Below are positions 1-10,987 of a stretch of DNA of 64,000 nt, piece after piece. The translations under genes were made by a program, and so were the position numbers. How positions within the stretch are numbered: position 1 is the stretch's first letter; each line of letters begins with the position of its first letter. This stretch comes from Dimorphilus gyrociliatus. Lineage: Eukaryota; Annelida; Polychaeta; Dinophilidae. The DNA lies in contig CAJFCJ010000009.1 in NCBI GenBank assembly GCA_904063045.1, positions 1,550,968-1,614,967 of the forward strand, given 5' to 3'. Below the pieces are notes generated by a model, which was not told where the DNA came from, searched no databases, and saw only the letters and a list, made by a program, of their open reading frames with translations.

Positions 1-327
1 GTTTTTTTACACTGGAATCATTATTTATAATTCGTATTCCCTGAATAGAATGACTTGTAATTAGCTCAATTGAATTATCTTCAAAATTCACTAGAACAAT
101 AGTAAATGATTCTGGATCTATTGTATAAACCCAACCGGTATATTTGGACTTATTATTCATAATTATCTCAATTTCTTTATAGACGTAAGAATGTAAAGAT
201 TCAGGATCGGTTTTTAACGATTTGAATTCATCATTTGACAGAGGTATTTCTTGTTCCTCCTATAGAAATATTTAAATGATCAATTAAAAAGTTAATACAA
301 GGAAAATATAAAATAATTTTTTACCAT
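1..327 (-). CDS. gemin6: Gemin6 homologue, 5' part (runs off the window)
   Basis: Gemin6 is an Sm-fold subunit of the SMN complex that helps load Sm proteins onto spliceosomal snRNAs. The exon at 1-259 reads on the minus strand through YVYKEIEII, YTGWVYTIDP and TIVLVNFEDNSIEL, which follow the start of vertebrate Gemin6 (YIYKEVRV, YKGWVLTTDP, NIVLVNF). A minus-strand ATG at 325-327 is directly followed by a GT donor. A 64-bp intron (260-323 or so) ends in AG at 260-261, after which the frame opens with EEQEIPLS. The first coding exon would therefore hold only the start codon. The gene continues past base 1. The family call rests on remembered motif similarity; the ATG-only exon is inference. 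Confidence 0.75.
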
Positions 328-1049
328 TGTTTTTGAATTGATTCAAATAAATGAGATATTAATTTTATAATATAAAAATAAGTAATAAGTCAACAACAAA
401 ACAGGAAAATTACAATAACCAATCGTTAAATTTGCGCACTAGCAGACGATAATACAACACTAACAACCCCATCTACAGTGTGAATTAGTTTTAAGATAAA
501 AGATATTCGTTTTTCGATTATGAAAGTAATTTGAATAAAACTTTACTATTACTGCTATAAGGGCAAACTGGAGACCCATACTTATCTGTTTACCGTCTTA
601 TTTAGCTTATTATATGCATTTTGATCTTATTGAGTATCCACTTTGTGAATTGCTAATAGAAGTATTCTTTTCTTCTATTTTTCTATTCTAAGAAAGAATT
701 CCATTGGGTCTAATTAAAGCACATAATAATTAGACATTTAATCTTGTCTTTGAAATAACCTTGAAGTTGTCTAGACACACTCGTGTTTGCCCTTTTTACC
801 TTTTGACAAATTCAATAGAAAGTTCAAAGGTGAAACAATCACGTATGCCGTTAGGCTTAAATTAGACGCGAGAAAGGACTAAAAAGACCACGTGATCATA
901 TTGAAAAAGAGAAGCGCTTAAAAAACGTGGTTACTCGTTATGTATTATAGTTAGTTGAAAGAGTTGGAACGGCGTGTGTGTTTAACAAGATTGTTAGAGA
1001 AGTATTTTTAATCTTTATTAAAAAATCCAAAAAAATATAAAGAGCAAGT
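328..1049. other. Intergenic, divergent promoter region
   Basis: AT-rich DNA between the start of the Gemin6 homologue on the minus strand and the start of the small basic protein on the plus strand. It should hold the 5' ends and promoters of both. I see no RNA gene, repeat or clear core-promoter motif. Confidence 0.4.
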
Positions 1050-1442
1050 ATGACCACGCCATGTTCAACTCCCCCTCCGAGGAGTAACATCTCTACGCCT
1101 AGCGCACCTAAAGTCGTCCGAGTAAGATGCGGAAAAATAGAATATAATATTGAGGAATCTCCTATGTCTGGCATTGTTAAGGGAACTATGAAAGTGAGTG
1201 TTTCCAAGAAAGAATCTAAGAAAAAAGTGAAGAGAAAACATTCCGAAAGTAAAATCGGAAATCCTTTTGCAAAAAAAACGAAAACGGGAGAGGACTTTGG
1301 TAATATATGGCCGCAAGAGGACCTATTTAACGCTAAGGAAAGACTAAAAAAAGGAAAGCAGGAAAGTGTTAAGGATGAAATTAATTGGCTAACCTTAGGG
1401 AAGAGGAAGAAAGTGATGTGGTTCAGAAACTTATCCTTTTAG
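1050..1442 (+). CDS. Small basic protein of unknown function, 130 aa, intronless
   Basis: An ATG at 1050 opens a 130-residue frame ending in TAG. I do not recognise the family. The N-terminus is rich in Pro, Ser and Thr with several TP/SP pairs (STPPPRS, STPSAPK), followed by KVVRVRCGKIEY. The middle is strongly basic (KKESKKKVKRKH, then FAKKTKTG), resembling a bipartite nuclear localisation signal. The C-terminal third contains EDFGNIWPQEDLF and ends in a basic stretch. There is no signal peptide or membrane segment. The minus-strand frames over the same bases look like shadows. A nuclear, CDK-phosphorylated protein is a guess; that the gene is real is likely because the frame is long for such AT-rich DNA. 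Confidence 0.55.
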   Translation: MTTPCSTPPPRSNISTPSAPKVVRVRCGKIEYNIEESPMSGIVKGTMKVSVSKKESKKKVKRKHSESKIGNPFAKKTKTGEDFGNIWPQEDLFNAKERLKKGKQESVKDEINWLTLGKRKKVMWFRNLSF

Positions 1443-2168
1443 TATTTCCAAATATTGTTTTCAAATTTTTGGTTCTATTTCTTATTAAAAGAAAAATACA
1501 TATCTAAATACTTTTTATTAAATTTAGTCAACGTTCTCAAATAATGGTTTTTTTCTATTATTATTGTTTTTTTGCTTCTTATATTTGAATCTTTGAAAGA
1601 AAGAACGTTCTATTTTTTTTATATAGAAAAGTTCTATGTTCATTTATTTTTTTTAAAAGAAAAGAAGGAATAGAACGTTTTTAAAAGAAAAACGGAAGAT
1701 TGTCTATTTTAAATTTTTTTTTCTTTGACATCAATTTACCGATCGAACGATCTACTTAATTTGTCTGTTTTTATATATATATATATATCATTACTGTATC
1801 GGACGAGTTTTTAAGGCTAATTAGACAGAATAACCTTATATGGTAAAAGTAACCTAGAGAACTAGAAAGTTCTAAAAAGTTGAGTAGTGTTATAAACTTT
1901 AAAAAAAAAAAAAAAAAAGTTGTCCAGACGGTTGACTTCACTAAAAACTGAGGTGAATATTATAGAATAGTCCTATAATATGTTCTATTCCAGACTATTT
2001 AGTTAATACAAAAAGACTATATGGTTGTTTTTTTTTCAGATTATAAAGGTTAATAGAGTTACAAACATTGGTCATTTAGTGCTCTTCTTTCGAGTTGTAT
2101 ACTTACTAGTTTTTCATTTATACTTTTTTCAGTTAGATTAAGATATTGAAACGTTTGAATTATTGATA
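1443..2168. other. AT-rich intergenic region with GAAnnTTC motifs
   Basis: Homopolymer-rich spacer between two plus-strand genes. It contains a poly(A) run at 1901-1918, a short TA run near 1772-1788, and several GAACGTTC/GAAAGTTC-type motifs (1603-1610 and 1865-1872 are clear). No gene is seen. Confidence 0.4.
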
Positions 2169-3464
2169 ATGGATACTATACTGTCGACTTTAAGATTAAG
2201 GAAGAAGGTTAGGAGATCAGAATTGGAGAATGTTGAAGAATTTTTATCTTCTAATGAATCGTTGAGAAAACTTGATTTTGATACTTTTTGTTCTAAGGCT
2301 TTTTATTGGTATTGTTTTCCAAGAAAACCGGGTTTAGAATCTCGCTATTTTTTCAGGAAGCAAAATTTTTGTATGCCAAAAATTTTGCAACCTGATGGAG
2401 CGAGCGGAGATCACTTGGTACTTAAACTTAATAGAAAACGTCAATTGAAGATAAGGGATGTTAGGAAAACTAATTCAAAATTGGCTGGGCATCTTCTAAA
2501 TGTGGATGGGACTCGATATCAATTACCGAAAACTTTTAGACCCGACTCGTGCGTTACTTGCACAACGCTTGCTGCAAGGGATAATCTGTATGTTTTTGAG
2601 TGTCATAAAAGATCAAATACTGGACCTGTTGTCGATCAGAGATTGCAAAGAATTATTTTAGCCAGATTTATTAATGATAGCATACAACTTATTGGAGATT
2701 TGGAATTGGCATTATCAAACCAAAGTCACCATATTGACATTGCCCTAATTGCACCAGATTTAAAGTCGGTCTTGCTCATAACAAGTCAAAAAGTCTATTT
2801 AAACGAGGACGAGCAAGCTTATCCCAGAGTGGGTGCTGTCAATATACTAGGACATGCTGGAAAAATACCTTTATATACAACAGCACTATGGACCGATGAA
2901 GCTGTTCGAAATAGGAGAATATTTGCATATGACAATCGTTTCCCCAACAATGTCGTCTATTCATTTTCCAAGAACTATATCCAGTGCTACGATTTCGTTA
3001 CTGACAAAGTCATTCAAAAAGGTCAATTACCCAATGAGATACTTCTTAGAGACTATCGCGTTGTCCAGGTCACGACATCGGCTTCAGGTCGACTTGTATC
3101 TCTACAAATTTTTAGCTGTTCACCAAATATTGTTAAAAATATGACGTTGATTATTTCAACTAAAGATTTGCAAGCAATCCTCTCTATAAAATATCATGAA
3201 ATTTGTCCGAATCATTTAATTTACTGGAATACCAGCTATTTTCCAATATTTTCGGAATGTGATTCACTTATTGCATTAACAGCTTCTCAAAGATCAAATG
3301 ATGATAAGAGGAAACCCGATATAGTTGTATTTAAATTGCCAGTTATAATGGAATCGTTGAAATCGCTTTGCAGGCGAAAAGTTATAAGAACATTTCGATT
3401 ATCGCGTATAGAAAAGTTAGGTTTACCGTCGAAGCTAGTCAAATTCTTAAAGAATGAACATTAG
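2169..3464 (+). CDS. SOCS-box protein with a propeller-like body, 431 aa, single exon
   Basis: An ATG at 2169 opens 431 codons ending in TAG. The last 35 or so residues contain LKSLCRRKVIRTF followed by IEKLGLPSKLVKFL. This fits the SOCS box: an LxxLCR elongin-binding segment and a terminal LPxxLxxFL segment. SOCS-box proteins act as substrate adaptors of elongin B/C-cullin ubiquitin ligases. Residues 60-390 hold repeated strand-like stretches (for example IDIALIAPDLKSVLLITSQK and LIYWNTSYFPIFSECDSLIA) that could be a propeller or similar fold; I cannot name it. The N-terminus has an F-box-sized helical stretch, so some overlap with F-box-like adaptors is possible. It converges on the distal end of the receptor array 182 bp away. 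Confidence 0.65.
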   Translation: MDTILSTLRLRKKVRRSELENVEEFLSSNESLRKLDFDTFCSKAFYWYCFPRKPGLESRYFFRKQNFCMPKILQPDGASGDHLVLKLNRKRQLKIRDVRKTNSKLAGHLLNVDGTRYQLPKTFRPDSCVTCTTLAARDNLYVFECHKRSNTGPVVDQRLQRIILARFINDSIQLIGDLELALSNQSHHIDIALIAPDLKSVLLITSQKVYLNEDEQAYPRVGAVNILGHAGKIPLYTTALWTDEAVRNRRIFAYDNRFPNNVVYSFSKNYIQCYDFVTDKVIQKGQLPNEILLRDYRVVQVTTSASGRLVSLQIFSCSPNIVKNMTLIISTKDLQAILSIKYHEICPNHLIYWNTSYFPIFSECDSLIALTASQRSNDDKRKPDIVVFKLPVIMESLKSLCRRKVIRTFRLSRIEKLGLPSKLVKFLKNEH

Positions 3465-3646
3465 AAGATTTTAAACATTTTGAATGAACATATATCAAAG
3501 GAAGATTTTGTTGTTGTTTTTGTTGTTGTTTTGTTTCTTTTTCTTTTGTACGGGTATTTTTGGGTCATGTGAATGTATTTACGAATATTTAAAACATTGC
3601 ACAACGAAAAATACTCTTTATTATTTCTACATGTTTAAAGCGGTTG

Positions 3647-4760
3647 TTAAATTTCGAGGTGGGACAGTTTGTCTATACAATCTTCAGGTTCTGCAGTGTA
3701 AAAAAATAACTGACATAGAGGATCTTTGAAAAAGTACTGTAGATATTTCTGATGTTGAATAGACCATCGTTTATCTTCTAAAAGATCTACTCTTATCTTT
3801 GCGATAAAGTTTGTTAATCGTAATAATCTCGTTTCGTACTTATCCGTATATATTCCTTTCAAGTATCGAATAAAACTGACCAATATTCTATTATATAGTT
3901 CAGCAAAATGAGGCTTTTCTCCTCCGGACACAAGGTGTAGAGAATATAAGAAGACAGCTTCCTCTTTGGAGAGGTTTATCTCCTTGATATCATAATATAA
4001 AGTTGTTAAAACTTGGACAGTTTGGTTATCTAGTACATGTTTCATTCGTTCACATTCAATTTTTAGTATTCTATCATTAAAACCAAAGTAAATATTTTCC
4101 TTGTCCAAATAGAATAAAGGATACATAACATCTAAAATATATAACATATCTGCATTCTTAAAAGAGATACTGATAAGATCTTTAAGCTTTAAATCTGTCA
4201 TTCCTGGTAAACTTCTTGAAAAGATTAATGAATAACGATACCAAATATTGAATAAAGTTTCTAAAAAATGTAAGAATCCTTTACGATCATCCAATTCTAA
4301 ACCAGTTACCTCTAATATATCTGAATATTCGTTAAATGGTATATAAATATTCTCTAGGGATGTTTGTGCGTTTTGAAATTGTAAATCAAAATTATGAATT
4401 TCATCTGACCATACGATATTTGTAAAAATAGTTGTAGCATTAGTGGTTTGTATGAATATATCATCAGCATCTGAATGACTTAGCATGGAATATACAGTAG
4501 ATTTTCGACTTTGTAGCTTTTCTGCGAATTTTAAATTTTCTTCTCTTCGCTTCTTGGTATACGGTCCTATTTTTATTCCTTTTGTTGACATTCCCTCTTT
4601 AACGCATTTATTAAAACGGCAAGCTGAACACTTGAATAAAAAATTATCTGCAGGTGAGCATAGATTTCTCCCCCTTTTGCATTGATATGGAGTACTTCTT
4701 TTAAGAGATCGTCCGTAGAAAACTTTACAGGCTTCGCAGGTGTAAACTCCATAATGAAAC
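3647..4760 (-). CDS. Receptor exon V24 (most distal): half DBD plus LBD
   Basis: The acceptor AG is at 4761-4762 and the frame is open for 370 residues. The P-box is CEACKV, but the recognition helix reads FYGRS where most copies have FFRRS, so an aromatic and a basic DNA-contact position are changed. The extension after finger 2 reads GIKIGPYTKK, with Pro replacing the usual Arg as in V23, its closest relative. The LBD carries LPGMTDLKLKD and KEEAVFLYSL. The tail ends in KLSHLEI, with no AF-2 glutamate. An AATAAA lies at 3617-3622 on the minus strand, about 25 bases past the stop. This is the 3' end of the locus, about 34 kb from the constant exon. Confidence 0.88.
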
Positions 4761-5156
4761 CTAAAAACAACAATAAACACTAGTTATATTTGAAAAAGAT
4801 GGTCCACAAGTAAATTCGTTTGTGATTATATTATGAAATTTGAAGATTATTATAGAAGAGAACTTTGGATAGAACATACAATCAATCGTCTATATATACA
4901 CATATCTATTTATATATTATATAATTATGCCCATTTAGTTCACTGTTAAACTAAACAATTGTAACAATTCCAAGGTATTATATCAGTTTAAAACATTTTA
5001 ACAATGAATACGATAGTATTTTATAAGACAATTTTTATTAAAGTTTCCGTTAGTGATTACTATTTTAATATTTAAAAAGAAAGAAACAACAAAATTATCA
5101 TTTATAGTTGATTGGCTATCGTAAGTTGTAGTTAAAGAAGAAAACAATGTAACTTT
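4761..5156. other. Spacer V23-V24
   Basis: 396 bp of AT-rich DNA between V23 and V24. A minus-strand AATAAA at 5034-5039 could end the V23 transcript. A TGT GGA CC stretch near 4800 recalls the CxxCG end of the constant exon but lacks the first Cys and a donor. Nothing else is seen. Confidence 0.4.
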
Positions 5157-6279
5157 TTAGATATTTATATGACAATTATTAAGTTCCGTTACGCAATCAT
5201 CTACGCCTTGTGCATGCATGAATAATCTACAAATACTGTCACTATACATGTAATTTACATATTTTGAATTTTTTATACACCATTTTTTATCAGAATAGAA
5301 TTTTTCTTTCAAAATTGCTAGGGAATTAACAATATCCAAAAGTCTCTTTTGATAATCTCCTCCGTTTGTACTTTGTAAATATCTTATAAAACTTGATGTC
5401 ATTCGTGAATGTGCCTGTTTAAGTTGCGGCTGTTTACTATCAGATACAAGATTCAATGCATAGATAAATAAACTCTCTTCCATTGTAAGTTTTAAATTAT
5501 CCAGTCGTTTGTGTATACTTTCGTGAAGCTCAACATTTTTTTCGTCGCTAAGATAAACCATTTTAGACTTTCCCAAAGTGAATACTTTGTCATTCAAATT
5601 GATAACGAGGCAATCGGTATTCCAATAGATGGCGGTGGTCGCCAACATTAATATGTATAGCAGGTCAGTAGATTTAACCATATGTAGAAGAAAATCTTTC
5701 GTACTCAATTCTGACATTCCTGGTAATTTTCTTGCAAATGCTAAGATTCTTCTATACCAGTAGCCTAATAGTTGTTGTGAAAAATGTGATAGTACTTTAC
5801 GATCGTCTAATTCTAAACCAGTTTCTTCTAAAAAGTCCATAAAGTAATCCTTTGGAATTAATGCAAATTCTTGCGTTTTCAAGGCGTCGAGAAATACTTG
5901 ATCAAAATTTGATATCTCTTGTGACCATACAACGCTCCTTATCTCGGAAAATCCGGTAGTGGCTAATGTTAGGATATCATCAACATCTGAATGCATTAGG
6001 GGATGAGGAACGTTCAATTTGCTTTTTCTCCAAAGTTCAGCTATTACTTTACTATTTTGAATTCGTTTGTGACGGCTATATGGTCCTAATTGCATGGAAT
6101 CTCTCGACATTCCAAGACTCAAGCATTTTTTGTAACGGCATAAGGAACAGGCGAAAGTACAATTCCTCGATGGGGAGCATAAATGTTGTCCTGTTTTACA
6201 CTTGTACTGCAAGTTCCTTTTGGAACTTCTACTGAAGAAGACCTTACATGCTTCGCACGTATACGCTCCGTAATGAATG
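5157..6279 (-). CDS. Receptor exon V23: half DBD plus LBD
   Basis: The acceptor AG is at 6280-6281 and the reading frame (373 residues) starts IHYGAYTC. The P-box is CEACKV followed by FFSRS, so Ser replaces an Arg of the recognition helix. The post-finger extension is SMQLGPYSRHKR, sharing the Pro with V24. The LBD shows ETGLELDDRK, KLPGMSELSTKD and MEESLFIYAL. The region before the last helices has an extra Gly pair (NGGDY) where other copies read YG.Y. The tail is ELNNCHINI, unlike an AF-2 helix. V23 and V24 form a distinct distal pair by the GPY and LELDDRK signatures. Confidence 0.88.
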
Positions 6280-6625
6280 CTGCGTAGGATAAATTAAAAG
6301 ATAATGGGTGTGGTTTAAAAAAAGAAAAATACATAAATCATTAAGTCAACAAATAAGACCAAACTATAGACCTAACCCTAACCCTTTAAATCAAGCCATA
6401 GCCAACAGATAATAGATCATAGAACAAAAAGTTAATATTATTTACCAATTGTAGTTTTATAAGAGAATGGGGTCAAGTTTTTGACCAAAAATTTCACAAA
6501 GTTTATTGATTAAGTTACAACGGCAAAAGATATTGATAGTTTTACATAAAGAAAACGCTGTACTACCCAATTTACGATCAACGATACATTAAAAGTTACA
6601 TTTGTGTGGTATCTCTTATCTAAAT
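6280..6625. other. Spacer V22-V23
   Basis: 346 bp of AT-rich DNA. It holds two tandem CCTAAC-type units at 6371-6385, too short to be a telomere relic, and a minus-strand AATAAA at 6502-6507 downstream of V22. No exon-like frame is seen. Confidence 0.4.
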
Positions 6626-7751
6626 CTAGCTAAATAAATTCAATTTCTTCAAAATGGCTATCGAATGTTCCATATCTTCGAGAGAAAAGCAGACGGCCCT
6701 CATCAATTTTGTCTGATATAATAATTTTACATATTCCTTTTCTCGTGATACCCACTTTCTTTTATTCAGTGAATTTTCTTTAAAATTACTAATAAAGTTC
6801 ATTAGCTGTCCAAGTCTTTGGTGAGAATTGTTTCCGTAACGACATTCTAAATATCTTGATAAAGCTACAGTTAGACGATCATGAGTTGTCTTGAAGTGAG
6901 GATGTTTTTTAGTTGGATAAAACAAATCAAGTGCAGTTATGATTATAGCTTCCTCCATTGTCAGGTTAATGTTAGCCAGGCTTTGAACGCTATCTTGATG
7001 GAGTTGTACAACAGATTCGTCTGTTAATTTGCTAATATTCTCTTTATCTATATTTAAACTTTGATCTTTTAAATTAATTACAACTCCATTGTTTTCCCAA
7101 TTCATTTTGTTTTTGATTGAATCAAGAAGCTGGAAATCATCTTGATTCTGTAAAACAATCCTAAAGAAATCATCCTTTGATAATTCACTCATTCCTGGTA
7201 ATTTAAGTAACGATTTTAAATAAAACTTAATTGCTACTAATGTATAAGCTTCGGTAAATTGGAAAAAGACTTTTCTATTGTCGAGTTCTACGCCTGTTGC
7301 ACCGTAGATATCCATATACTGATTCTGATTGAACATACCTTCTTTAATAACTTTCTTTGATATAGAGAATAAATCATCTAATCCCTCTACACTATCTCTC
7401 CAATCTGATGTCATAAAATCGGAAAATGAGTTGTTGCAAATTAAAATGATATCTTGAGCATCGCTATGATTTAATAAATAAGGTATGCTAGATCTCTTTT
7501 GGTGAAGAATAGCTAACTGTTCCTTATTTTTCTTCAATCTTTCTCTTGAATATCTGCCTATTTTGATAGCAGTTTTTGACATGCCAACTTCAATGCATTT
7601 CTTGTATCTACATAATTGACAAATGAAGGAGAAATTCTGACTTGGAGAGCATTGGTTCCTCTTTGTGTAGCAAACATATCTCTGATATCTATCAAAGCTT
7701 CTACGAAAAAATACCTTACATGCTTCGCAGGTGTATACTCCATAATGAAAG
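6626..7751 (-). CDS. Receptor exon V22: half DBD plus LBD
   Basis: The acceptor AG is at 7752-7753 after a pure pyrimidine run. The frame is open for 374 residues from FHYGVYTC to NLFS. The P-box and recognition helix are the commonest form in the array (CEACKV, FFRRS). Finger 2 is CYTKRNQC then CQLCRYKKC, followed by GMSKTAIKIGRYSRER. The LBD has TGVELDNRK, LPGMSELSKDD at about residue 183, and MEEAIIITALDL. The tail ILKKLNLFS has Lys where an AF-2 glutamate would be. An overlapping frame over the first zinc-finger half is a shadow. Confidence 0.9.
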
Positions 7752-7960
7752 CTGGAAAAAAAATGAAATCCTTATGGAATTGCATTTTCATATTTCTTAA
7801 AGATGAATAGACAACGCCTCTGTTATTCGTCATTAAATATATACTGAATATATATATAATCTATATTTCAACAAGCACAACAAGCTACTACAATAATTAA
7901 ACAATACGAAAAGTAAATAATTAAAAAAGAAAGGGATGGAAGGAGGCGAAAATTACAATT

Positions 7961-9080
7961 TTAAAGTTTAAGATCTTGTAACAATGCAGCAGCTTCGTCT
8001 ATATTTTCCATTGTGAAGAAAGCTTTAAAAACTTTGTTACTTTCTCGTTTATTTATGTGAGGTTTATGTTTCCTCAACCACTTTTTCATGTAGTAACGCT
8101 TTTCTTTTAAAAAACTGTCTAAATTTATTAGCTCGCTAAATCTTAAATGTTGATTTTTATCGTATCTACATTCAAGATATCTTATAAAGGCTAACATGAC
8201 TCTGGATCGAAGAGTTTCCAATTGGGGGAATTTTTGTGCTGAATTTAGCATATGAATTGCAACCAGAAAGGTTGCTTCTTCGTAAGTAAGATGAGTTTCG
8301 GTAATACGATTATCATGTTCCTGTTGAATCTTCAAGCCTTGAAAATCGCATAATTTAATGAAATCTGTATAATCCATAATCATAGAATGTTTGCTATCTA
8401 TATTCATTATAAGCGTGTCGTCTTGCCAATGATTTCCCGATATAACTGAAAGTAGTAGATAATAATCACCGTAATTACTTAAAACAATCCGATAAAAGTC
8501 TGCCATCGGTATTTCATTCATCCCTGGCAAACACTTAATTGATCTGAAGAAATGTTTTAAAGAAACGACTGCTATATCTTCAGAAAATTGAGCGTGTGTC
8601 AGTCTATTGTCCAATTCTATTCCTGTAACATCGTAAATATCGAAGAACTCTTGTCTATCAAATGACGCTTCCTTTAATGACTTTTCTGCCATTTGATTCA
8701 ACAGGTCAAAATTTTCTATTTCGTCATTCAAATCTCTTATGAAAAATTCTGAAAAAGACTGACTACATCTTATTGTAATATCTTGAGCGTCACTATGTTG
8801 CGGTAAAAAAGGAACGATTAACTTATGATATTGTGCTTGAGCGTGACAGAGTTTATTTAGCTCTGTTCTCTGCGTGGAATATCTTCCTATTTTAATTTTA
8901 TCCTTTGACATGCCTGCTTCCAAACACCTATGAAATCTGCAAAACTTGCAGACAAAAATAAACTTTTCATTTGGACAGCATTGACGTCTATTAGTAATGC
9001 AGGAGTATTGCTGATGTTGTGTTAAGCTTCTCCGAAAGAAGACCTTGCACGCTTCGCACGTGTATACACCATAGTGGAAA
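7961..9080 (-). CDS. Receptor exon V21: half DBD plus LBD
   Basis: The acceptor AG is at 9081-9082. The frame also stays open upstream through the intron to an ATG near 9202, but those residues (MSDKRITNTRF...) do not look like receptor sequence, so I start at the acceptor. The P-box is CEACKV with FFRRS. Finger 2 is CITNRRQC and CKFCRFHRC, then KIKIGRYS. The LBD includes TGIELDNR, CLPGMNEIPMAD and YEEATFLVAI. The helix-10 signature reads CRYDKNQH instead of the usual YGxxYH. The tail LLQDLKL keeps an acidic residue at the AF-2 position. 372 residues. Confidence 0.9.
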
Positions 9081-9400
9081 CTGAAAAACGATTGATACAT
9101 TTTCATTCTTATCAAAAGATTCTTTGATTCAAATAAACTTTTATGTTCAAATTTGTACGGAAACAAAGAGAAACGAGTGTTAGTAATTCTTTTATCGCTC
9201 ATGATATGTATATTCTAATATAAATATAAAGGTATACAGTGTATGTATATATACTAATATATATATATATATATATATCATTACGATGTTTACAACTTAG
9301 TTTTCGACGTGTAAAAAGACACACTACATAACTTGCTATGAAAGTTGAACTACTAGAAATGACTACAAGTGACATATTTATGAAATAGATTAATAGTATT
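9081..9400. other. Spacer V20-V21 with a TA microsatellite
   Basis: 320 bp between V20 and V21. The only structure is an uninterrupted TA run at about 9257-9278. No exon-like frame is seen. Confidence 0.5.
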
Positions 9401-10520
9401 TCAAATATCTAGTCTGCTTAGAATCTCAACTCCTTCATCAAGATCATCGATTACGGAAAAAGCTTTTAATAAATCCGTTTTGTACATCTTTGTGAAATAT
9501 TCTTCATTGTTCTTAACCCATTTTTTCTGTCGAAGATTATCCTCTCTAAAGAATGCAATTGTTGAAATAAGCTTCTGCAATCTTAAGTGATAATTACTTC
9601 CGTAGTTTTCTTCAAGATATTTAGTAAAAGCAAACATAAATCGTTGATAGAAATCTTGGAAATGTGGTTGACATTTTGTTGGACTGAGCATAAAAATAGT
9701 TGTGAGAAATATAGCTTCTTCAAATTTCAGATTAACTTCTGTTAATTTAATACCGCGTTTGTGTTGGCTCTCCGCAATTTCTTTATCAGTCATTTTAACC
9801 ATATAATCACTTGGAAGTAAAACAGAACGTTGATTACCCAATTGAAAAGCTAATCCTTCCGGTGTCCAATTTGCTTTTGATGCAACTTCAATGAGTACGC
9901 AAAGATTTTCCTTATGACTTAGAATAGTTTTATAAAAATCTTTATGATTCAGTTGATTTAGACCAGGAAGTCGTCTGAGACATCTCATAATTCTCTTGTA
10001 TAAAACTTCAATAAAAATTTCAATGAATCTGGTATAACTACTTCTATCATCAATCTCTATTCCTGTAACTTCTAAAACATCCATGTATTCTTGTTTTGTA
10101 TAAATACCACTAGACATTGAATGTAATGCTCTGGAAAATATATGGTTAAAATTTTCCACTTCTAGTGCCCAGTTTTCAACTAATAAATCTCTGAAAGATT
10201 GGTGGCATATTATGATCATATCTTGCGAATCCGAATAAATTGATAGGTATGGTACCATTATCTTTTTCATTTCAATATTGGCTAATTGCTGCTTGTTTTC
10301 TTTATGTCTTTGCTTTGTATATCTTCCTACTTTAGTTTTAGCCCTAGACATTCCTACGTCTACACATTTGTTGTATCTGCACTGCTTGCAAGGGAATAGG
10401 TAATCTTTGTCAGGGAAACAATGACCCTTTTGCGTGATACAGACGAAGCTTTCATATTTCTCCTTGCTTCTACGGAAAAAAACTTTACAGGCTTCACAGG
10501 TATAAGCTCCATAATGAAAA
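9401..10520 (-). CDS. Receptor exon V20: half DBD plus LBD
   Basis: The acceptor AG is at 10521-10522; 372 residues follow. The P-box is CEACKV with FFRRS, finger 2 CITQKGHC and CKQCRYNKC, extension TKVGRYTKQR. The LBD motif after the hinge is YSDSQDMIIICHQSF, then TGIEIDDR, RLPGLNQLNHKD and FEEAIFLTTI. The tail GVEILSRLDI lacks the AF-2 glutamate. V18, V19 and V20 share HxENxxQL-type hinges, RxLPGLxxL and a D.GVE/IEL tail, so they form one subgroup; a relic head of a further copy lies just upstream (10756-10784). Confidence 0.9.
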
Positions 10521-10755
10521 CTGCAAAAAAAAGGATTTTCCACTGATATCCATGAAAGCGAAATGTAAATGTGCCAAAAAATTAGATCGAAATAAAAACA
10601 AAAAAGTTAAGATAGACGAAAATCTCAGTTACTACAAAATGGACTTAAATGGATAGCTCATGGTATTCTATTTTAACAATGAAAATTGTCGGCCATCTTT
10701 AATTATTGAGTAGTAATAGAACAATAACAAAATAACAATATTCCCCTACAAAAAA

Positions 10756-10784
10756 GGTGTTAGCTCTATAATGGAAATTGCAAC
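10756..10784 (-). pseudogene. Relic of a receptor exon head with a dead acceptor
   Basis: In the V19-V20 spacer (10521-10987) the minus strand reads a degraded copy of the exon start. It is nearly the FHYGA(Y)T coding stretch, but the acceptor AG is AA, the Gly codon is AGA and the Tyr codon is shifted to TAAC. Nothing homologous follows. I read it as the remnant of a deleted or truncated duplicate. With only about 29 bases, chance cannot be excluded. The rest of this 467-bp spacer shows nothing. Confidence 0.5.
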
Positions 10785-10987
10785 AACTGTTGAAAATTTT
10801 CTACAAGCCTTTTCTTTTTATTGAAAACTTAAAATCTTTACAAAATTAACGAGATGAACAATTTAGGGCAAAAAGAAATGCGAAAATAGTGTTCACATCT
10901 TAACTGCATCATAGAACGTTTCAGATCTCAACTACAATAGCTAAAATAGCGGTAAAGATCAATAGAAGTTATATATTATAGTTTGTT

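Noticed and set aside
4795-4835. Possible second first-exon (minus-strand TGT GGA CCA TCT, recalling CGGPSS)
   Set aside because: The first Cys of the pair is absent and there is no donor at the right place; a chance match is likely.
6371-6385. Telomere-like CCTAACCCTAACCC
   Set aside because: Only about two units inside a normal spacer; not evidence of a telomere or chromosome end.
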